Shown here: positions 5,865-11,825 of the stretch, one piece after another | Layout: each line of letters starts with the position of its first letter | Position numbering within the stretch: the stretch's first letter is position 1 | NCBI GenBank assembly: GCA_013815505.1 | Contig: JACDGA010000029.1 | Location: forward strand, 1-11,825 | Reading direction: 5' to 3' | Source: Acidimicrobiia bacterium | Lineage (GTDB): Bacteria > Actinomycetota > Acidimicrobiia > Acidimicrobiales > Ilumatobacteraceae | DNA length: 11,825 nucleotides | The notes under the pieces: model-generated | Database searches by the model: none | What the model saw: only the letters and a program-made list of their open reading frames with translations | Told to the model about the DNA's origin: nothing | Translations under genes and position numbers: made by a program

Positions 5865-6824
5865 CTAACGGTCGGACCGGCGTTCCTCAACCGCCGGGGA
5901 ACCGGCGAACGCCGTCAGGTCGCCGCGTTGGCCGGAGTCGCCGGGTCGCTGCGGCGCTGTACGGCGAACCGTGAACCGGCGCGTCGGCGACGCCGTGCGC
6001 TCCACGACCTCTTCTTCGAGCACCGTCATCCGCACGCCGCCGACGAGGTCGGTGATGAGGTTGAACAACGTCGCCCCGAGCACGGCGAAGCCGGTGAACG
6101 CGACGGCAACGAACAGTCCCCCGATCCAGGCGTTGTGAAAGATCTCGCCGCCCTCGAACTCGAAGTCCGACCACCCGAACGACTCGAAGAACTGCTCGAT
6201 GTTGTCGACCGTGCCCGTCGAGTAGGCGACGTTCCACAGCAGCACGCCCGCCGTCAGCACGACGCCGTAGATCACGACGGAGAACACGGCGGCAACCTTG
6301 AACACGCTCCACGGATCAACGTGACGCAGCACCCTGGTGACCTTGCGCGCCCTCGGGCGACGCCCGACCGACCGCTCGACGGGTGCGATCAGGTGACGCT
6401 CGGCGTCGACCACGGTGCGTCGCACCGGCGCAGCCGGGACGACGGCGGTCTCGGGTTCGCGACGCGTTTCGGGCGGGCCCGGGGGTGGCGGCGGGATCAC
6501 CGGCGAGCGGCGGATGCCGGCAAGCGAGCGCAGCGCGCGGGCGCGAATCGACTCTGCCATGCCATCGTCGTGGCTCCCCTGGTCGGCCGTCGCGTCGCCG
6601 TCCCCACCGCCATGCGGCGCGGCACCATCGTCGCGGTCGATCTCGCCGGCCTGATCGACCTCGACGTCCTCGGCCGGGGCATCATCCGGCCGGGAGCGCG
6701 CGCTCGTGACACCGTTGCCGGCGACCGGTGTCGTGGGCTGACCCGGCACCAACGGCACGACGGGTTGCTCGACCGTCGGCTCGTCGACCGCCTGCTGGTC
6801 GAGCGCGCGATCAGAAGAGCCCAC
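5865..6824 (-). CDS. DUF3566 transmembrane protein (gyrA-neighbour family)
   Basis: The 319-residue protein has a long disordered front (1-160), acidic and Q/P/G-rich. This contains SIRARALRSLAGIRRSPVIPPPPPGPP and is followed by a basic patch RRPRARK. The DUF3566 domain spans about 161-270: RVLRHVDPWSVFKVAAVFSVVIYGVVLTAG with helix one (175-200), an extracytoplasmic loop with NIEQFFESFGW, helix two (231-258), and the conserved NLITDLVGGVRMTV. The closest remembered relative is mycobacterial Rv0007, which lies directly after gyrA and before tRNA-Ile. Function is not established; the gene position suggests a membrane or cell-division-related role, but that is inference. The GTG start is 7 bases after TACACT, again a leaderless layout. 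The stop is 16 bases before tRNA-Ile. Confidence 0.9.
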   Translation of the reverse strand: MGSSDRALDQQAVDEPTVEQPVVPLVPGQPTTPVAGNGVTSARSRPDDAPAEDVEVDQAGEIDRDDGAAPHGGGDGDATADQGSHDDGMAESIRARALRSLAGIRRSPVIPPPPPGPPETRREPETAVVPAAPVRRTVVDAERHLIAPVERSVGRRPRARKVTRVLRHVDPWSVFKVAAVFSVVIYGVVLTAGVLLWNVAYSTGTVDNIEQFFESFGWSDFEFEGGEIFHNAWIGGLFVAVAFTGFAVLGATLFNLITDLVGGVRMTVLEEEVVERTASPTRRFTVRRTAPQRPGDSGQRGDLTAFAGSPAVEERRSDR

Positions 6825-6831
6825 CGCGCTG

Positions 6832-6837
6832 AGTGTA
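6832..6837 (-). promoter_or_regulatory. Putative -10 box for a leaderless start of the DUF3566 gene
   Basis: TACACT on the minus strand, 7 bases, then GTG 6824. It lies in the 71-base gap after kup and would give DUF3566 and tRNA-Ile their own promoter, separate from the kup transcript. No convincing -35 is seen. Confidence 0.5.
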
Positions 6838-6895
6838 CGCGCCGACGACCACGCAACCGTGGCGCCTGGTCGGCGCTCAACTGGCGGCGGGATGG

Positions 6896-8770
6896 TCAGA
6901 TCTCGACCTGCGTACCCACTTCGAACACACGATCGCGCGGGAGGTTGAAGAACCGCGCAGCGCTCGCAGCGCCGCGATCGAGCACCTCGAACAGCTTCTC
7001 CCGCCAGATCGGCATGCCCTTCGCCTCGGTCGCGAACGGCGTCTCGCGGCCGATGAAGTACGTCGCCTTCAGCGGGTCGAACTCGATCCCGTTCGGTGCG
7101 AAGCCCGACAGCGCATCAACGACGTCGGGGTCCTCCATGAACCCGTACGAGATCACAAGCCGGTAGACGCCGTCGCCCAAATCGCGCGCGTGCAACCGGT
7201 CCTCGGGCGCGACGCGTGGCGTCTCGGCCGTGTCGACGGACAGCACCACCGTCGTCTCGTGCAGCGCGTGGTTGTGGGCGAGGTTCGTGATCAACGCCGG
7301 CGGTGCCCCCTCGGAGCCCTTGAACATGTAGACGGCTGCCCCCGAGGGTCGATGGACCCCGGTCGCCCGCGCGTCGTCGAGGACCTCTGCGATGGGACGG
7401 CGGCCACGCTGCACCCGGTCGGCGACGATCTGGCGACCCTTGCGCCACGTGGTCATCTGCACCACGAGCCCGACGCCGACGAGCAGCGGGAGCCACCCCC
7501 CTGTCGGGATCTTCGGCACGTTGGCGGAGAAGAAGGCGATGTCGACGAGCAGCAGCGGCGTGACGATCAGGTTCGCCTTCCACAGCGGCCACCCCCAGTT
7601 GTCGCGTGCGCAGCGGTGGAACAAGATCGCAGTGATCACCATCGTCGTCGTCACGGCGATGCCATATGCCGAGGCGAGGTTGCTCGACGTGCGGAACCCG
7701 ATGACGAGCGCGATGCAACCTGCCATCAACAGCCAGTTGATCAACGGCACGTAGATCTGGCCCGATTGGTCGCTCGATGTGTGCCGGATCTCGAGCCGCG
7801 GGAGGTAGTCGAGTTGGATCGCCTGCGCCGTCAACGAGAACGCACCCGAGATCAACGCCTGCGAGGCGATCACGGTGGCAGCCGTTGCGAGGATCACCGA
7901 CGGCACGAGCAGCGCTTCGGGCACCATCTCGAAGAACGGTGACTCCTCCGTCGCCGGCTCGCGTGCCATCAACGCCGCCTGGCCGAAGTAGTTGGCGATC
8001 AGCGCGGGGAACACGATCACGTACCAGCTGAGCTGGATCGACTTCCGGCCGAAGTGACCCATGTCGGCGTACAGCGCCTCACCTCCCGTGACCACGAGGA
8101 AGATCGAACCGAGGGCAATGAAGGCGTCGAGCGGCTGGTCGACGAACATCGACACCGCGTAGCCGGGCCAGATGGCGCGCAGCACGCCCGGACTCTGGAC
8201 GATCTGGGAGACGCCGAGGACGGCGATGAACACGAACCACAGCACCATCACAGGGCTGAACACCTTGGCGATCCCCGTCGTGCCGCGCGGCTGCACGAGA
8301 AACAGTGCGATGAGGATCGCGACCGCGATGGGGATGATCCACGAGTCGAGAGCCGTCGTCACCTGCTCGAGGCCCTCGACGGCGCTGAGCACCGAGATCG
8401 CCGGCGTAATCAGACCGTCGCCATAGAGCAATGCCGTCCCGAAGATCCCGAGTGCGATCAGTGCCCCCGTCACCTTCGTCGCCGACGACCGCGAGGCCAC
8501 CAGCGCCGTGAGCGCGAGGATGCCGCCCTCACCCTGGTTGTCGGCACGCATCACGAGCGCGATGTACTTGACGGAGATCACCAGTACGAGCGCCCAGAAC
8601 ACCACGGACGCCGTGCCGAAGGCCGACGTCTCGTCGAGGCGGAGATCGCCGTGGTTGAACGCCTCTCGGAAGGCGTAGAGCGGACTCGTGCCGATGTCGC
8701 CGTAGACGATGCCGAGCGTGCCGAACGCCGTCGGGATCATTCCCCGTCTTGCCGTGTGTCCCGCGCTCAT
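6896..8770 (-). CDS. kup: Kup-family low-affinity K+/H+ symporter
   Basis: A proton-coupled potassium uptake protein of the cytoplasmic membrane, 624 aa, the usual family length. The N-terminal signature TLGIVYGDIGTSPLYA is at 18-32. It is followed by MRADNQGEGGILAL (74-87), YGDGLITPAISVLSAVEGL (116-134), GGEALYADMGHFGR (229-242), SQALISGAFSLTAQAIQLDYLP (303-324) and QIYVPLINWLLM (338-349). These are hallmark Kup segments in the expected order. About twelve hydrophobic helices run to residue 440, and a soluble cytoplasmic domain fills 441-624. The ATG at 8770 is 12 bases after the fkbM-like stop, so it could be cotranscribed. A TAGGTT box overlapping that stop could also give it a very short leader. 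A second Met at residue 11 is a less likely start. Confidence 0.96.
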   Translation of the reverse strand: MSAGHTARRGMIPTAFGTLGIVYGDIGTSPLYAFREAFNHGDLRLDETSAFGTASVVFWALVLVISVKYIALVMRADNQGEGGILALTALVASRSSATKVTGALIALGIFGTALLYGDGLITPAISVLSAVEGLEQVTTALDSWIIPIAVAILIALFLVQPRGTTGIAKVFSPVMVLWFVFIAVLGVSQIVQSPGVLRAIWPGYAVSMFVDQPLDAFIALGSIFLVVTGGEALYADMGHFGRKSIQLSWYVIVFPALIANYFGQAALMAREPATEESPFFEMVPEALLVPSVILATAATVIASQALISGAFSLTAQAIQLDYLPRLEIRHTSSDQSGQIYVPLINWLLMAGCIALVIGFRTSSNLASAYGIAVTTTMVITAILFHRCARDNWGWPLWKANLIVTPLLLVDIAFFSANVPKIPTGGWLPLLVGVGLVVQMTTWRKGRQIVADRVQRGRRPIAEVLDDARATGVHRPSGAAVYMFKGSEGAPPALITNLAHNHALHETTVVLSVDTAETPRVAPEDRLHARDLGDGVYRLVISYGFMEDPDVVDALSGFAPNGIEFDPLKATYFIGRETPFATEAKGMPIWREKLFEVLDRGAASAARFFNLPRDRVFEVGTQVEI

Positions 8771-8779
8771 GAGGGCCCG

Positions 8780-8785
8780 AACCTA
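8780..8785 (-). promoter_or_regulatory. Possible -10 box before kup
   Basis: TAGGTT on the minus strand overlaps the TAG stop of the methyltransferase gene and lies 9 bases before ATG 8770. Transcription about 7 bases downstream would leave a leader of 2-3 bases. It is weaker evidence than the other boxes because the spacing is longer and the sequence is partly constrained by coding. Confidence 0.3.
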
Positions 8786-9688
8786 CCGGGCCGACGACCG
8801 ACCTGGGTCGCCGACGTTGCGACGGGCACTGCACGTCCGCAACGCCTCCGACCAGCGCTCGTGCCGTTGCACGAACTCCTCGGACAGCGAATCGGCGGTC
8901 AGCATCCAGTCACGGTGCTCGGATCCCTCCTCCTCGCGACCCGGCTCGGGGTTCGCTGGCGGACGACCGCCTCGCAGGCGCGGCCAGTCGCGCCAGCGCG
9001 GATGTCGCACGAGTCGGTAGCGGTGGTACCCGATCCCGCGCAGCTCGGCCTCGATCGACGGTCCGTAATCGTGCCCGAACCGGTAGAGCACCTCGACGAC
9101 CAGGATCGGCCGGTGCTCGGCCAAGGTCCGCTGGGCGCCGGCCAGCACCTCCGGCTCGAAACCCTCGGCGTCGATCTTGACGACGTCGGGCACGAGCCCC
9201 GACTCCGCCACGTAGCCGTCGATGGTGACGATGTCCACCGGCACCGACGACTGACTCGGCTTGAACCCGGCGACGAGCGAGTTCGACGCCTCCGACACGT
9301 CGGACAGGTGCAGCAAACCCTCCCCCGCCCCCCGGCCGACGGCGACCTGCTCGACCCTCGTGGTCGCCGCAACGCCGTTGGCGTCGGCGATCCTGCGCGC
9401 CCAGTCCGCCGTCTCCGGCGTCGGCTCGAACGCCACCACCGCCGCCGGGTCGAACAGGAGACCGCACAGCGTCGAGTAGTAGCCGATGTTCGCCCCCACG
9501 TCGTAGAACACGAACCCGGGCCGTTGCATCGAGAAGATCGTCAGCAGCGCACAGACGGTCGGTCGCTCGTAGGAACGCACACCGCCGCGACGCAGCTGGC
9601 GCTGCACGACGTTCGACCAGCCGTCGAGCACGTCGAGCTGCGGAGCGTCCGAGTCGTCGAGCGTCGGCAGGACGACGCGCAAGCCCAT
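8783..9688 (-). CDS. FkbM-family SAM-dependent methyltransferase
   Basis: A 301-residue class I methyltransferase. SAM-binding motif I is FYDVGANIGYYS (61-72), strand two ends in AFEP (86-89), TIDGYV follows at 155-160, and the FkbM hallmark VVKIDAEGFEPEVLAGA lies at 169-185. The strand ILVVEV (195-200) completes the fold. FkbM members O-methylate sugars, lipopolysaccharide or polyketide hydroxyls; nothing here identifies the acceptor, and there are no glycosyltransferases or polysaccharide genes nearby. The C-terminus (about 225-301) is R/E-rich and poorly ordered, longer than the domain needs. The ATG is 6 bases after TAGCTT, a leaderless-looking start. It is followed 12 bases later by kup, which is an unusual partner. 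Confidence 0.9.
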   Translation of the reverse strand: MGLRVVLPTLDDSDAPQLDVLDGWSNVVQRQLRRGGVRSYERPTVCALLTIFSMQRPGFVFYDVGANIGYYSTLCGLLFDPAAVVAFEPTPETADWARRIADANGVAATTRVEQVAVGRGAGEGLLHLSDVSEASNSLVAGFKPSQSSVPVDIVTIDGYVAESGLVPDVVKIDAEGFEPEVLAGAQRTLAEHRPILVVEVLYRFGHDYGPSIEAELRGIGYHRYRLVRHPRWRDWPRLRGGRPPANPEPGREEEGSEHRDWMLTADSLSEEFVQRHERWSEALRTCSARRNVGDPGRSSAR

Positions 9689-9694
9689 CCGCGG

Positions 9695-9700
9695 AAGCTA
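9695..9700 (-). promoter_or_regulatory. Putative -10 box for a leaderless start of the FkbM gene
   Basis: TAGCTT on the minus strand, 6 bases (CCGCGG), then ATG 9688. The box sits between two copies of the palindrome CCGCGG (9689-9694 and 9703-9708), a possible operator. No Shine-Dalgarno sequence fits in the 6-base gap other than this palindrome. Confidence 0.45.
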
Positions 9701-9767
9701 CTCCGCGGCGCCGTCAGAGCTGGGCGACGAGCTTCGGCGGCGCCACAGCGCGAAAGCGACGCCCGGC

Positions 9768-10055
9768 TCAGCGGTCGCTGGCGCGAGCGGTGGACGTGGC
9801 GTCGCCGACACGCACGGTGACGGTCACCGTCGACCCGTCACCGGCACGGATGACGTCGAACGACTCCAGCGTCGCCGAGTTGGCAGTGGCGATGCTCGAT
9901 GCGCGCGACTCACCGCCTGTGACGCCGGCGAGCGCCGCTGCATCGGCCGCAGATCGTGCCCTAGCGGCGTCGACGAGATCGCCGCACCACTGCGCGAACC
10001 CGAACGTCAGCACGGCAGCGAGGCCGCCGCCCGCAACGACCACGAACACGTGCAT
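9768..10055 (-). CDS. TadE-like small secreted/pilin-type protein
   Basis: The 95-residue product has one N-terminal hydrophobic helix (about 2-22, VFVVVAGGGLAAVLTFGFA). It is followed by the ARARSAADAAALAGV stretch typical of the actinobacterial TadE/TadG-like pseudopilins (Rv3654c-like), then an alanine/serine-rich helix with ATANSATL and a beta-rich tail GDGSTVTVTVRVG. This matches the usual order and size of those proteins, which normally sit in a flp/tad-type secretion cluster beside an ATPase and TadB/TadC. None of those partners is in this window. ATG 10055 is well supported by GGGGAGG five bases upstream. It starts 33 bases after the gyrA stop with no terminator between, so it is probably carried on the gyrA message. 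Confidence 0.75.
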   Translation of the reverse strand: MHVFVVVAGGGLAAVLTFGFAQWCGDLVDAARARSAADAAALAGVTGGESRASSIATANSATLESFDVIRAGDGSTVTVTVRVGDATSTARASDR

Positions 10056-10060
10056 CGCCG

Positions 10061-10067
10061 CCTCCCC
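10061..10067 (-). promoter_or_regulatory. Strong ribosome-binding site for the TadE-like gene
   Basis: GGGGAGG on the minus strand, 5 bases before ATG 10055, the best Shine-Dalgarno seen in the window. It lies in the 33-base gap after gyrA and supports translation of the TadE-like frame from a gyrA read-through transcript. Confidence 0.65.
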
Positions 10068-10088
10068 TCGTCGCCTCAGGCGGTCAGG

Positions 10089-11825
10089 TCACTCGTCGGT
10101 GGCGATGATCGGCGCCACGGAGGCGACCGTCTGGCCATCGTCAAGGTTCATCACTCGCACGCCGGTGGCGGCGCGTCCCTGCGAGGAGATCTCGCGAACT
10201 GCCATCCGGATTGTCGTGCCGCCGGAGGCGACGGCGACGATCTCGTCCTCGAGGCCGACCATGAAGGCCGCCACGACATGACCCTTCTTGCCCGTCAGCT
10301 TGATGCCGATCACGCCCTGGCCACCACGTGCCTGGGCGTTGAATTGCTCGAGCTGCACGCGCTTGCCGTACCCCGACGACGTGACCATCAAGATGGCCGT
10401 GTCGCTGCGGGCGACGTCGACGGACACGACCTCGTCGTCGGCCTTGAGCTTGACGCCGCGCACCCCCGACGCCGTGCGACCCATCGCCCGCACGTCGTTC
10501 TCGTGGAAGCGGATCGTCAGCCCCTTGCGGGTGACCATGAAGATGTCGTCGCTGCCGCCGGTCTCGATGACCTTCACGAGCTCGTCGCCGTCACGCAGGT
10601 TGAGCGCGATCAGACCGTCGCGGCGTGACGAGTCGTAGGCGTCGAACGACGTCTTCTTCACGACGCCCTTGCGCGTGGCGAAGAACAAGAACCGCTCGCC
10701 GGCGAAGTCGCGGGTGTCGATGATGGCCTGGATCTGCTCGCTCGGCTGGAGCGGCAGCAGGTTGACGATCGGCATCCCCTTGGCCGTGCGATCCCGTTCG
10801 GGGATGTCCATCGCCCGCAGGCGGTACACCTTGCCGAGGTTGGAGAAGAACAGCAGGTGGGCGTGCGCCGTGGTGAAGATGACGTGGCGGACGATGTCGT
10901 CGGTCTTGAGCGTTGCGCCGCTGACACCGCGCCCGCCGCGCGACTGCGTCTTGAACGAGCCCGCCGAGACCGACTTGACGTACTGGGCCTCGGTCATGAC
11001 GACGACGAGCTCCTTGTCGTCGACGAGGTCTTCGATCGACATCTCACCCGAATCGAGCTCGATGCGGCACACGCGTGGCGTGGCGAACGCCTCCCGGATC
11101 GCCGACAGCTCGTCCTTGATGACCGTGCGCAGCAGGTCGTCGTCGGCGAGGATCGCCTCGAGCCCTGCGATCGTCTCGCGAACCTCCTCCAGCTCGCGCT
11201 CGAGATCGATGCGCGAGAGGCGTGTGAGCTGACGCAGCTGCATGTCGAGGATGTCGACGGCCTGCATCTCGGAGAACTCGAACGGCTCGGCCATGAGTCC
11301 CGCCTTCGCCGCGGCGACGTCGTCGCTGGCGCGGATGAGCGCGATGACCTCGTCGATGACGTCGAGCGCCTTGATCCTGCCCTCGAGGATGTGCTCGCGG
11401 CGCTGGGCTCGCTGGAGGCGGAACTTCGTGCGGCGCGTGATGACCAGGACCTGGTGGTCGATGTAGCCCTGCAGCGACTGGGTCAGATTCAGCGTGCGTG
11501 GCACGCCGTCGACGAGCGCCACCATGTTGATGCCGAAGCTCGTCTGCAGCGGCGTCATCTTGTAGAGCTTGTTGAGCACGACGTGCGCGTTGGCGTCGCG
11601 CTTGAGCATGATCTCGATCTCGGTCTCGCCGCCCGACGAGGCGTCGTTGGCGTCGGAGATGCCGACGATGTCGCCGTTGTCGACGAGCTCCTGGATGCGA
11701 GCAAGCACGCTCTTGGCGCTCGTCTGGTACGGCAGCTCGCGCACGACGATCTGCAGCTGCCCCTTCGCCGACTCCTCGATGGAGGTCGTCGCCCGGATCT
11801 TCACGCTGCCGCGACCCGTCCGGTA
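10089..11825 (-). CDS. gyrA: DNA gyrase subunit A, C-terminal two thirds (5' end outside window)
   Basis: GyrA carries out the DNA breakage-reunion step and wraps DNA in the A2B2 gyrase. The visible 578 residues start at YRTGRGSV, a conserved point in the breakage-reunion domain beyond the active-site Tyr and the quinolone-resistance region, which are therefore off the window. Next come RELPYQ, the coiled-coil tower with YIDHQVLVITRRTKFRLQRA and LRQLTRL, and the beta-pinwheel. The pinwheel carries the GyrA box QSRGGRG at 10926-10946 and a second box-like QARGGQG at 10314-10334, as in mycobacterial GyrA. Blade repeats such as GLIALNLRDGDELV and TASGVRGVKLKADDEVV mark gyrase rather than topoisomerase IV ParC. 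The protein ends shortly after the last blade (IIATDE) with no long acidic tail. Expected full length is about 820-840 aa. Downstream genes are on the same strand. Confidence 0.98.
   Translation of the reverse strand, partial: YRTGRGSVKIRATTSIEESAKGQLQIVVRELPYQTSAKSVLARIQELVDNGDIVGISDANDASSGGETEIEIMLKRDANAHVVLNKLYKMTPLQTSFGINMVALVDGVPRTLNLTQSLQGYIDHQVLVITRRTKFRLQRAQRREHILEGRIKALDVIDEVIALIRASDDVAAAKAGLMAEPFEFSEMQAVDILDMQLRQLTRLSRIDLERELEEVRETIAGLEAILADDDLLRTVIKDELSAIREAFATPRVCRIELDSGEMSIEDLVDDKELVVVMTEAQYVKSVSAGSFKTQSRGGRGVSGATLKTDDIVRHVIFTTAHAHLLFFSNLGKVYRLRAMDIPERDRTAKGMPIVNLLPLQPSEQIQAIIDTRDFAGERFLFFATRKGVVKKTSFDAYDSSRRDGLIALNLRDGDELVKVIETGGSDDIFMVTRKGLTIRFHENDVRAMGRTASGVRGVKLKADDEVVSVDVARSDTAILMVTSSGYGKRVQLEQFNAQARGGQGVIGIKLTGKKGHVVAAFMVGLEDEIVAVASGGTTIRMAVREISSQGRAATGVRVMNLDDGQTVASVAPIIATDE

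Noticed and set aside
6862..6876. Hairpin GCGCC-TGGTC-GGCGC after kup as a terminator
   Set aside because: The stem is only five pairs and no T tract follows on the minus strand; it could slow transcription, but I cannot support a terminator.
5928..7166. A 412-codon plus-strand open frame opposite DUF3566 and the end of kup
   Set aside because: It is an arginine-rich antisense frame overlapping two supported genes and a promoter region.
9707..9744. Inverted repeat GGCGCCG-N24-CGGCGCC between the TadE-like and FkbM genes as a terminator
   Set aside because: The loop is large, there is no T tract, and such GC palindromes are frequent by chance in this sequence.
8054..9820. A 588-codon plus-strand open frame across kup, the methyltransferase gene and beyond
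   Set aside because: It is opposite two clearly recognised genes, its product is dominated by R, H, D and E, and it resembles no family. Long antisense frames are expected in high-GC DNA.

Overview
This is a high-GC chromosomal window that looks actinobacterial. The support is a gyrA 3' part followed on the same strand by a DUF3566 membrane protein and tRNA-Ile(GAT), a lactone dehydrogenase very like the mycobacterial L-gulono-1,4-lactone enzyme, and several genes that appear to start without a leader (TANNNT -10 box, 6-7 bases, then GTG or ATG). The marine/freshwater Acidimicrobiia (Ilumatobacter-like) are a possible home, but this is an inference from gene content and style.

Layout. Left edge (1-569, +): the 3' end of an unrecognised acidic, beta-propeller-like gene. 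556-1857 (-): an FAD-linked aldonolactone dehydrogenase, convergent with the first gene. 1914-2741 (+): a six-helix DUF1206 membrane protein divergent from it. 2865-4097 (+): a soluble PRC-barrel/MgtE_N/CBS protein overlapping a DUF1003 two-helix membrane protein (4087-4641, +). These two meet, tail to tail with a 110-base overlap, a Rossmann-fold saccharopine-dehydrogenase-like gene (4532-5620, -).

From 11825 down to 4532 every gene lies on the minus strand. In transcription order: gyrA (N-terminus outside the window), a TadE-like small protein, an FkbM methyltransferase, the potassium transporter Kup, the DUF3566 protein, tRNA-Ile, a 49-codon membrane microprotein whose GTG begins one base after the tRNA, and the Rossmann protein. 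In many actinobacteria DUF3566 directly follows gyrA, so tadE-like/fkbM/kup look like an insertion into a conserved block.

How the genes work together: most are housekeeping genes with internal promoters, so no single pathway joins them. The clearest functional pair is MgtE_N-CBS plus DUF1003, a candidate Mg2+/nucleotide-sensing membrane module. No mobile element, CRISPR array, phage or defence system is visible, and no stretch over 300 bases lacks a gene. I do not see a clear new system. The strongest unusual items are the tRNA-abutting microprotein and the repeated leaderless promoter architecture.
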